This document shows positions 36,929-45,659 of a DNA stretch of 64,000 nt, in pieces. Position numbers and translations under genes: made by a program. This stretch comes from Channallabes apus (Eukaryota > Chordata > Actinopteri > Siluriformes > Clariidae). The stretch lies in the NCBI GenBank assembly GCA_030522415.1, contig CM060107.1, positions 2,723,847 through 2,787,846 of the forward strand, read 5' to 3'. The notes under the pieces are model-generated. The model was not told the DNA's origin and ran no database searches. It worked only from the letters and a program-made list of their open reading frames with translations. Numbering within the stretch: the first letter of the stretch is position 1; the number at the start of each line of letters is the position of its first letter.

Positions 36929-37288
36929 TGTCACGATTCCCTGCTTGTCTGCGCTTGGAGTGTGTGTGTGGCATGAACGCGGAGGAAGCGAGCTGACGGT
37001 TGATCAAAATCCTTTTATTCATTTTAACATAAATAAAGGAAACAAAACACCAAACACAAACTGAATCTTTACACAACAAAAGCTAGACGCCTGACTGCTA
37101 CTCAGTCAGGCTATTTATAAGGAAACATAAATCAAATCATAATTAGCCTTCCCTCGGTTCAGGTGAGCTTCTTACGTCACCTGACCGAGGTGCATACTGG
37201 GAACTGAAGTCAAACATCCAACATAAACAAACTACAAATCAAAACCCAAAAACGGGCGTTAGGCGCCCTCTAGGGGTTAACCGTCACA
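36929..37288 (-). repeat. 3' LTR of element B
   Basis: 360 bp. On the plus strand it runs TGTCACGATTCC to ACCGTCACA. Inverted repeats at 37152-37190 and 37089-37111 could form hairpins in the transcript. The ORF's stop codon (37270) lies inside this LTR. Confidence 0.88.
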
Positions 37289-39591
37289 GTACTCCCCCCC
37301 AAAGAAATGCTCCTCCGGAGCATTGCTGGAGGCCCCGGGCACCCACCCCACAGTACTACCTTCGGCCTCCTGACCAGGAGGCTGGGTGACGGTCCCGGAG
37401 ACGTGCTCGACGGAGGCGTTGGAGCGCTCACTGCGCTCGACGGAGGCGTTGGAGCGCTCACTGCGCTCGACGGAGGCGTTGGAGCGCTCACTGCGCTCGA
37501 CGGAGGCGTTGGAGCGCTCACTGCGCTCGACGGAGGCGTTGGAGCGCTCACTGCGCTCGACGGAGGCGTTGGAGCGCTCACTGCGCTCGACGGAGGCGTT
37601 GGAGCGCTCACTGCGCTCGACGGAGGCGTTGGAGCGCTCACTGCGCTCGACGGAGGCGTTGGAGCGCTCACTGCGCTCGACGGAGGCGTTGGAGCGCTCA
37701 CTGCGCTCGACGGAGGCGTTGGAGCGCTCACTGCGCTCGACGGAGGCGTTGGAGCGCTCACTGCGCTCGACGGAGGCGTTGGAGCGTGCAGTGCGCTCGA
37801 CGACGGCCCTGGAGCGTGCAGTGCGCTCGACGACGGCCCTGGAGCGTGCAGTGCGCTCGACGACGGCCCTGGAGCGTGCACGACGCTCGACGACGGCCCT
37901 GGAGCGTGCACGACGCTCGACGACGGCCCTGGAGCGTGCACGACGCTCGACGACGGCCCTGGAGCGTGCACGACGCTCGACGACGGCCCTGGAGCGTGCA
38001 CGACGCTCGACGACGGCCCTGGAGCGTGCACGACGCTCGACGACGGCCCTGGAGCGTGCACGACGCTCGACGACGGCTCTGGAGCGTGCACTGCGCTCGA
38101 CGACGGCTCTGGAGCGTGCGGTGCGCTCGACAGCGGCGTTGGAGCGTGCGGTGCGCTCGACAGCGGCGTTGGAGCGTGCAGTGCGCTCGACAGCGGCGTT
38201 GGAGCGTGCAGTGCGCTCGACAGCGGCGTTGGAGCGTGCAGTGCGCTCGACAGCGGCGTTGGAGCGTGCAGTGCGCTCGACAGCGGCGTTGGAGCGTGCA
38301 GTGCGCTCGACAGCGGCGTTGGAGCGTGCAGTGCGCTCAGCTGCGGCGTTGGAGCGTGCACGGCGCTCGACTGCAGCGTGGGAGCGTGCACGGCGCTCGA
38401 CTGCAGCGTAACGTCGTCCTCAAAGCCGGGAGGCGGCGGCAGAACGAGAGCGTCGGTCAGCTGCTGCTGACACGCTGGTTCGCTGTCCTCGAAGCCGGGA
38501 GGCGGCGGCAGCACGAGAGCGTCGGTCAGCTGCTGCTGACACGCTGGTTCGCTGTCCTCGAAGCCGGGAGGCGGCGGCAGAACAGGTGCATGGGACAGCG
38601 GCTGCTGGCGTGCTAGCTCGCTATCCTCGAAGCCGGGAGGCGGCGGCAGAACAGGTGCATGGGACAGCGGCTGCTGGCGTGCTAGCTCGCTATCCTCGAA
38701 GCCGGGAGGCGGCGGCAGAACAGGTGTCTTGGTCGTTGGAGCTTGTGCAGGGCTCGACAGCGTTGGAGCGTGCACGGCGCTTGACTGCAACGGTGGAGCG
38801 TGCACGGCGCTCGACTGCAACGGTGGAGCGTGCACGATGCTCAACTGCAACGTTGGAGCGTGCACGGCGCTCTCCTGCAGCGTTGGAGCGTGCACGGCGC
38901 TCTCCTGCAGCGTTGGCGCGTGCACGGCGCTCTCCTGCAGCGTTGGAGCGTGCACGGCGCTCTCCTGCAGCGTTGGAGCGTGCACGGCGCTCTCCTGCAG
39001 CGTTGGAGCGTGCACGGCGCTCTCCTGCAGCGTTGGAGCGTGCACGGCGCTCTCCTGCAGCGTTGGCGAGGGAGGAAAAAGCTCCGAGCCCGCTTCGCGG
39101 TTGTCCCGGAAGTGGAGGATCATGCGCTGCATCTCCTCCACCTGCTCCCGTATTTCTCGCACTTGCTCCGGCTCTGGAATCCACCACCTGAGCTCCTTTT
39201 GCTGCTGCTCTGCCTGGGGTTCTCTCTCCCCCGCGTCACCGCCGTACTTGGGCTTCCTCGCCCTTCTCTTCCGGCTGGTGCGGGGAATCACGTGACCCCG
39301 CGCTGCATCGCCTTTGAATGGCGTTCGCCGAATGGCGAGCCTGCAGCTCTCCCAGCTCCGTGGTGTCTCTCTTTCTCTCTCCTCGCTGCTCTCCCGGTCG
39401 TGCTCCTGCTCCTGTTTGGCTAGCTGGTTGTACCTCCAGCTCTGGAACAGATCGATCTTGCCGTCTTCCAGCCAGCAGTACTCCCAGCTACCAAACCCCT
39501 CTTCCTCGCTGTCTTCCAGCCAGTCCGCCAGCTCGGGCGAGATGGTCTTCGCGCCCCCCCAAAAATAATCCAGGGGGAAGTCCTCCGCCAT
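37270..39591 (-). CDS. Repeat-rich ORF of LTR element B, 773 residues, function unknown
   Basis: The start is the ATG at 39591 (MAEDFPLDYF), the first after the 5' LTR and conserved in element C; the frame is open further upstream into the LTR. The N-terminal ~175 residues are acidic then basic (LEDSEEEGF, SRKRRARKPKYGGD) and include LRWWIPEPEQVREIREQVEE, a possible short coiled coil. The rest is tandem decapeptides encoded by a 30-bp minisatellite, in blocks: about seven TLQESAVHAP, a PPPPGFEDSE block, HAPTPLSSAL, about seven HAPGPSSSVV, then about a dozen SAPTPPSSAV, and a short unique C-terminus. No zinc knuckle, protease or polymerase motif is seen. It could be a highly changed gag-like protein or an acquired gene; I do not recognise the family. 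Ser/Thr/Pro richness suggests a disordered, possibly heavily modified protein. Confidence 0.7.
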   Translation of the reverse strand: MAEDFPLDYFWGGAKTISPELADWLEDSEEEGFGSWEYCWLEDGKIDLFQSWRYNQLAKQEQEHDRESSEERERETPRSWESCRLAIRRTPFKGDAARGHVIPRTSRKRRARKPKYGGDAGEREPQAEQQQKELRWWIPEPEQVREIREQVEEMQRMILHFRDNREAGSELFPPSPTLQESAVHAPTLQESAVHAPTLQESAVHAPTLQESAVHAPTLQESAVHAPTLQESAVHAPTLQESAVHAPTLQLSIVHAPPLQSSAVHAPPLQSSAVHAPTLSSPAQAPTTKTPVLPPPPGFEDSELARQQPLSHAPVLPPPPGFEDSELARQQPLSHAPVLPPPPGFEDSEPACQQQLTDALVLPPPPGFEDSEPACQQQLTDALVLPPPPGFEDDVTLQSSAVHAPTLQSSAVHAPTPQLSALHAPTPLSSALHAPTPLSSALHAPTPLSSALHAPTPLSSALHAPTPLSSALHAPTPLSSAPHAPTPLSSAPHAPEPSSSAVHAPEPSSSVVHAPGPSSSVVHAPGPSSSVVHAPGPSSSVVHAPGPSSSVVHAPGPSSSVVHAPGPSSSVVHAPGPSSSALHAPGPSSSALHAPGPSSSALHAPTPPSSAVSAPTPPSSAVSAPTPPSSAVSAPTPPSSAVSAPTPPSSAVSAPTPPSSAVSAPTPPSSAVSAPTPPSSAVSAPTPPSSAVSAPTPPSSAVSAPTPPSSAVSAPTPPSSAVSAPTPPSSTSPGPSPSLLVRRPKVVLWGGCPGPPAMLRRSISLGGSTVTVNP

Positions 39592-39614
39592 GCCACTTGA
39601 ACGGTCTAGCTTTC

Positions 39615-39972
39615 TGTCACGATTCCCTGCTTGTCTGCGCTTGGAGTGTGTGTGTGGCATGAACGCGGAGGAAGCGAGCTGACGGTTGATCAAAATCCTT
39701 TTATTCATTTTAACATAAATAAAGGAAACAAAACACCAAACACAAACTGAATCTTTACACAACAAAAGCTAGACGCCTGACTGCTACTCAGTCAGGCTAT
39801 TTATAAGGAAACATAAATCAAATCATAATTAGCCTTCCCTCGGTTCAGGTGAGCTTCTTACGTCACCTGACCGAGGTGCATACTGGGAACTGAAGTCAAA
39901 CATCCAACATAAACAAACTACAAATCAAAACCCAAAAACGGGCGTTAGGCGCCCTCTAGGGGTTAACCGTCA

Positions 39973-39974
<2 letters not shown>
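39615..39974 (-). repeat. 5' LTR of element B
   Basis: 360 bp, no difference seen from the other LTR. Hairpin-forming segments lie at 39838-39876 and 39775-39797; the second follows the TATA-like TTATAAATA. Confidence 0.88.
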
Positions 39975-40016
<42 letters not shown>

Positions 40017-41078
40017 TCAGTTTTAAACATCTACTTTCAATAATGTAAATATAAAGTTATTCTAAAGTGACGTCTGATTTGCCGAATCTCACCACGACTC
40101 TTCACACAGATACAACTTTATAATAATACATTTAATACATTTAATAATACATCTGTTTATTTTGATTAAACTATATTCAGTGTTAATATTTACTCTTTAA
40201 TTGTTGCTGTGTTAAATTACTGAGCTGTTTGTGCAGCTGGATTGTCTGTTAGTGAGACAGACGACTGAGCAACAATGTGACAATGTGCAGGAATTTTACA
40301 CAAAACACTACAAACTTTATTCTGGATCACACAATCTCACAGTAGAGTCACATGACCAGAACCAGAACCCAGCGTAGAGAGGCTGAGTGAATGTGGTGTG
40401 GACTCTGTGGAGGAGCTTCATCGTGTCAGAGACGCTGTAGAAGGACAGAGTTCCTGCACTGTGATCCACATACACTCCTATTCTGGAGGATGATGGAGCT
40501 CTGAGTTCAGTCTCAATGTTGTTGTGATAGAAAGAGAGAGAAGAAGAAGAAGAACACCACAGACTCCAGGACTGATTGTTGCGTCCAAACCCACACTCAT
40601 TACCCCGTCCTTTCCTGCTGATGTCTTTATATGAGACTGATATGTCCACACCAACACCACCGCTCCACTCCACCTCCCAGTAACAGCGTCCACACACACT
40701 CTCCTTACACAACACCTGCCTGTAGAAGTCAAATCTCTCTGGATGATCAGAGTACTGCTGGTGTCTCCCACTGTCTCTCACCGCTCGGTTCTTCTCAGAC
40801 AGAATGAGGTTACGATGTGCCGTGTTGGGATCCAGAGTCAGATAACAGAAATCTAAAATAAAAGAGAAAAACAAACTGAACAATGTGAACATGTTGGGTT
40901 TAATTCACACAATACTGTATATTCATGTGAAGAGTGAGACAGCTGTCTGTGTGCGCTGATATCTGAGGGAGAAATGTCTCAATGTTCATTCACAATTTAA
41001 TCTAAAGAAATAAAAAGCTGTTGTTTATTCCAGTTTGTCAGTATTTAATATTTTCTATTCTGCTTATGGAAGATATAG

Positions 41079-41125
<47 letters not shown>

Positions 41126-41156
41126 CCGTAATATACATTTCAGGAAATCTTTTCTG

Positions 41157-41201
<45 letters not shown>

Positions 41202-41307
41202 AAATGAATTAATAATTAAATTTACATTTTAAATCACACAACATTATTTTTATTATTATTATCCATATATTTTTTTATGTGTGTAATTTACATTCAGGAA
41301 ATCTGCT

Positions 41308-41362
<55 letters not shown>

Positions 41363-41487
41363 CACAAATAAACTAATAACAATTAAATTAATATTCTAAA
41401 TCACACAACATTCCTCCAAATCACTTTTCTGTATGTAATACTTTCTAAGCTGCTTTTAAAGAAAACTGTACTCTATAGACCTAATAA

Positions 41488-41547
<60 letters not shown>

Positions 41548-42364
41548 ATTTCAGAAACTCTTCTCTGCTCTGTGTCTCTGGTGGTGAAAAGATCTGAACT
41601 GCTGCAGCTGTGGAGAGAAAAATGGAAATGAAGACAAAAAGCCTCATCAGGTTGTAAAAGATGGAAACAGTTTAAAGTGATACAGTCAGTTTATTCATTT
41701 TAAATCAGTATTTTAGTTCAAACTGTCTGCAGGAAGGTCAGCAGGAGCATTGCTAAGAAATAAGACTTGACAGAGCGAGTAAAGACGTCCATCATTGTGT
41801 TTCTCCAGCAGGAACAGCTCCTCTTACCATGTGGAGGGATTTTGTTGAATTCCTCCTCACAGAATTCCTCGAGTCTCTTCTTCAGATCTGAGAGAGAATT
41901 CCTCACTCCATCAAATGAGAGATGTTGATGGACACTGATGCTGGAGGTCTGAAAGTCTGGTCTGTTCAATAGAGGAGATCGACGTCCAGAAGCTAAAGCC
42001 TACAGAAAGCAGATTAGATGTAAAACACACTTGTGACATCAGAGGACATTCACTGTTCCATTAACAGGAGGTGTTTTAGAGAGTGTGTGAGGAACAGCTG
42101 TGTGTGTAGATCAGACAGTGAGTGTTACCTGGAGGAACTGGATGTGATCGTGTGTGTGTGAAAGCTGCTCCAGCTCAGTGAGTCTCCTCTGAAGATCAGC
42201 AATCTCCTGCTCCAGTTGCTCCAGGAGTCGTTCAGCTCGACTCAGTTCAGTCTTCTCCTGATCTCTGATCAGCTCCGTCACCTCCGAGCGCTTTTCTCCA
42301 TGGAGCTGATCAGCTCAGTAAAGATCCTCTCACTGTCCTCCACTGCTGTCTGTGCACTCAGCTG

Positions 42365-42369
<5 letters not shown>

Positions 42370-42404
<35 letters not shown>
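42370..42404. repeat. (CA)n microsatellite next to finTRIM exon 3, copy 2
   Basis: Longer than the homologous run at 18638-18662 in copy 1. It lies directly upstream (in transcript order) of the exon 3 acceptor, where the pyrimidine tract is expected. Confidence 0.9.
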
Positions 42405-42406
<2 letters not shown>

Positions 42407-42792
42407 ATCTATCATTCCCTCTCTTACTGCGACTCTAAATGTCTCCATGTTGTCCATGTTGTGTGTGTTTCTAGGAGCAGCTCTGTCTCTGCTCACTGCT
42501 CACCTTTATAGTGTCCACAGCCTGTTTCAGCTCCTCCACCTTCTTCTGCTTCTCCTGGATTCTCTGCTGGGATTTCATCTGCTTCTCCTTTAACTCACTC
42601 TGAGGATAAAACAATGTGATGAATATTGTGTATACTGTATGTGTAGATGTACCTCATCAATCTACAACACAGACTTGTTGAATGTCCACATATTTGCTGC
42701 ATTTCTGCCTGTTTATAACTAACTAAAGAGTCGAGACATAAAGCCATGATTACTTGACCACATGTGGTTTGTATAAAAGACTACAATGACGA

Positions 42793-42825
42793 ACATGACT
42801 TTATCTTCTCCTCCATTAACTCAGT
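42793..42825 (-). pseudogene. Relic of a coiled-coil exon in a finTRIM intron (copy 2)
   Basis: On the minus strand CCCCAG is followed by ACTGAGTTAATGGAGGAGAA, closely resembling the start of exon 2 (AGTGAGTTAAAGGAGGAGCA at 42599). The resemblance fades after about 30 bases. The ~170-bp segment holding it is absent from copy 1. Confidence 0.4.
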
Positions 42826-43229
42826 CTGGGGATAAATTAGTTATTAAGCTCTTCATAATGCACACGTGGTTTATTTAACACTCAGTTTTGTTTAATGCTG
42901 TTGTGACTTCATAGTCCATGTGCAAAATACTGACTAATGAATTAGAAGTAGAAGTTAAAGGGGTTAAGAGACATGACTTCGTCTGTATGATGGTAAATGT
43001 ATTGAACACTTTACTGCACTAACTCTTCATGCTTTATGAGACAAATATCTGATTATTCTGACCTGATTAACTCTGAGTCACTTAATGCATCATTATTCAA
43101 ACACATTCACTTTTACTCCAAGACAAATTAAAATTATTTTATTCTGAATTAATGATACGTTTATAGTATAGATACGTTTTTATATTTCTTATATATTTTT
43201 GGAAGTTTTTTATATTTTGTTCTATTTAT

Positions 43230-43350
43230 TTCTTGTTAACTGTTTTTTTACCTTTTAAGGTCACGTGCGGTCGTTTAGGCATTTCACTGCATATCGTACT
43301 GTGTATGACTGTGTACGTGACAAATACAATTAGAATTTAATGTTGCATGT
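43230..43350 (+). mobile_element. 5'-truncated LINE 3' tail (copy 2)
   Basis: Counterpart of 19300-19430, with the same GGTCACGTGCGGTCG and GTGACAAATACAATTAG blocks. Confidence 0.7.
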
Positions 43351-43549
43351 TAATTTCTATAACTGACTGAAGCATAAAATGGACAAAAAGAAAAGGTGTA
43401 GCGAGATAAAATATGTTGTTTTGCTGTTTTTGTTTAAACATACAGTTGGGCTAGTAAACTACAGATTGTGTAGTATAGAGTGACATATGGTTTTACTAGC
43501 ACAAAATATACACTATGATAAAATGAATCGAGCAGTGAAATGACTAAGC

Positions 43550-44573
43550 TGTAAGGAATCGCCACTAGAGGGCACTGTTTTGTTGTTTGTAGTTTGTGTT
43601 ATGCAGACTCGGTTTCCCAGAAGGCACCTCGGTCCGGTGATGCGGGAGCACACCTGAACCCAGGCAGGTCATTAAATCTTCAAATAAATAGCTGATTAGT
43701 CTGGGAAACCTAGCCTCCATGTGTCCCTTAGCCTAGCCATCAAGTGTCCCTTAGCCTAGCCTCCATGTGTCCCTTAGCCTAGTCATCGAGTGTCCCTTAG
43801 CCTCCATGTGTCCCTTAGCCTAGCCTTTGAGTGTCCCTTAGCCTAGCCGTCGAGTGTCCCTTAGAGTAGCCTCTGTGTGTCCCGAGCTTCTGTGTCTCTA
43901 GTCTCCAGTGTTGTGTTTAGCTATTAGGTAAGTGTAGCTAAGTTCATGTTAGGCTAAAGACATGTTTGAGTAGATTTATGTATAGGTAACTGCCATGGTT
44001 GGCTAATAGCCATGTTTAGCTGATTGCCATGTCTTTAGCCTTAGTCCTGTCTCGTGTCTCCTGGTCCTGTCTCATGTCTCCTGGTCCTGTCTCATGTCTC
44101 CTGGTCCTGTCTCATGTCTCCTGGTCCTATCTCGTGTCGCCTGGTCCTGTCTCGTGTCTCTAGTCTCTCGTCTTGTCCCCGTCTTCAGCTCTATACCTCG
44201 CTTGAGTATGTTTCGCCCCTAAGTATATGTCTCAACATAGTGCTTATATTTTATATTACGGGTATTAGAGCCTGTGTTTCCCCAAGAATGTGTCACAACA
44301 TAGTGCTTAGATTTTGTGTATGAGAGTGTCTTGTCAGTCAAGTATGTATTTCAGTTTAATGCTTATGTTCTGTGTCTCGTCTTCTAGCCTGGGTATTGGT
44401 CAGTTATGGGTTCTATAGTTTGAGTGTTCGTTCCTTTGTTTGTTTTGTTCATGATTCGTGTTTTGTGTTTTTTGTAATAAAAACACTTTTTGTTTCAAAA
44501 CACACCTCTGCGCTTATACCTGCGCTTTGCTGCCCACGGCATTAACAACAGCCATCACTACCCAATCCTGACA
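43550..44573 (+). mobile_element. Solo LTR D with internal minisatellite (copy 2)
   Basis: 1024 bp against 1140 bp in copy 1; the shortfall is mainly in the CCTTAGCCTAGCC minisatellite (about 43707-43880 here). Conversely the CTCCTGGTCCTGTCTC repeat near 44048-44155 has more units than at 20300-20345. Confidence 0.75.
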
Positions 44574-45659
44574 TGAGCAAAAAATAATTTCATTATATTA
44601 TTTAACATTTGGTAAAAAAAAGGGTTTGGTTATATCTACAATAAAACATCATCATGCCAAGAGTGTGTAAAGCAGTAATCAGAGCAAAGGGGGGCTATTT
44701 TGGAGAAACTAGAATATAAAACATGTTTTCAGTTATTTCACCTGTTTTTGTTAAGTACAAACTCCACATGTGTTCATTCATAGTTTTGATGCCTTCAGTG
44801 AGAATCTACCATGTAAATGGTCATGAAAATAAAGAAAACACATTGAATGAGTGAAGGGGTGTCCAAACTTTTGGCCTGTACTGTATCCAGAAACTCAAAT
44901 GCACAGTTTGAAGTCTGAAGCCACCCTATTAACACACACTGGCAACACTTCCATATAGTCACATATATACTGTATATATTAACAATTTCTAGTTCTCACC
45001 TGTTTCTCAGCTCTTTCTGCTGAAACTGTTACAGCGTCGTGGCCTTTATGTTTATCCAACATGCACAAGGAGCAAATACAGGTTTGATCAGTACGGCAGT
45101 AGATCTTCAGCACTTCATCATGTTCAGAGCAGATCTTCTCTCGTAGTTTTAATGAAGCTTCTGTTAATTTATGTGTCTTAAATGCAGGAGACTCATAGTG
45201 AGGAGTAATATGAGTTTCACAGTAAGAAGCCAGACACGTCAGACAGGACTTGACGGCTTTGTGTTTTCTCCCGGTGCAGGAATCACACTCCACATCTCCA
45301 GGTCCAGTGTAACAGTGAGCAGGAGAAGCTTCTTGGACTTCAGTCTTCTTCTTCAGTTTCTCCACCACTTCAGCCAGCATGTTGTTTCTGTGTAGAACAG
45401 GCCTTGGAGTGAAAGTGTCTCTGCACTGAGGACAGCTGTAGACGCCCTTCTGATCCTCCTGATCCCAGCAGCCATTAATACACACCTTACAGAAACTGTG
45501 ACCACAGCGGAGAGTCACCGGATCCTTCAGGAGATCCAGACACACTGGACAGATGAACTGATCGACTGAAAACTGATCTACTGAAATACTGGCCTCGGCC
45601 ATTTTCCTGAAGTCACACACAGAGAGAGAGAGAGAAAGAGTGTAGGTTTCGTTTCTTTG

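Larger units (their letters stand above)
36929..39974 (-). mobile_element. LTR retrotransposon B with a repeat-protein ORF, private to copy 2
   Basis: Two 360-bp LTRs (36929-37288 and 39615-39974) that I read as identical flank a single large minus-strand ORF. The target duplication GTGTG lies at 36924-36928 and 39975-39979; copy 1 has an uninterrupted (GT)n at the same place (about 16494). On its own strand each LTR begins TGTGACGGTTAACC and ends GAATCGTGACA, with a TTATAAATA box and AATAAAAGG signal. A purine-rich tract precedes the 3' LTR (complement of ACTCCCCCCCAAAG at 37289-37302). No protease, reverse transcriptase or integrase is present. Confidence 0.88.
40317..45602 (-). pseudogene. 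finTRIM gene, copy 2, disrupted by a 1-bp deletion in exon 3
   Basis: Exons correspond one to one with copy 1: 45602-45000 (603 nt), 42599-42504 (96), 42361-42129 (233 instead of 234), 41999-41828 (172), 40852-40317 (536). Exon 1 has a 9-bp in-frame addition (SVDQFSVDQF) before an intact C3HC4 RING and both B-boxes. In exon 3 a run of five A residues (minus strand) has become four, at 42292-42295, so after Met-Glu-Lys the frame runs into a stop. The predicted product is about 260 residues, ending in the coiled coil without PRY-SPRY. The SPRY exon itself is open and differs from copy 1 in its variable loops. Either this is a recent pseudogene, a RING-B-box-only protein that could act as a decoy, or a homopolymer assembly error. 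Confidence 0.8.

Noticed and set aside
37307..39423. Several long plus-strand ORFs opposite the element B gene (for example 37307-38470 and 37386-38411)
   Set aside because: They are shadow frames of a 30-bp repeat free of stops in several frames; the minus-strand frame is the one conserved with element C and has a unique N-terminus.
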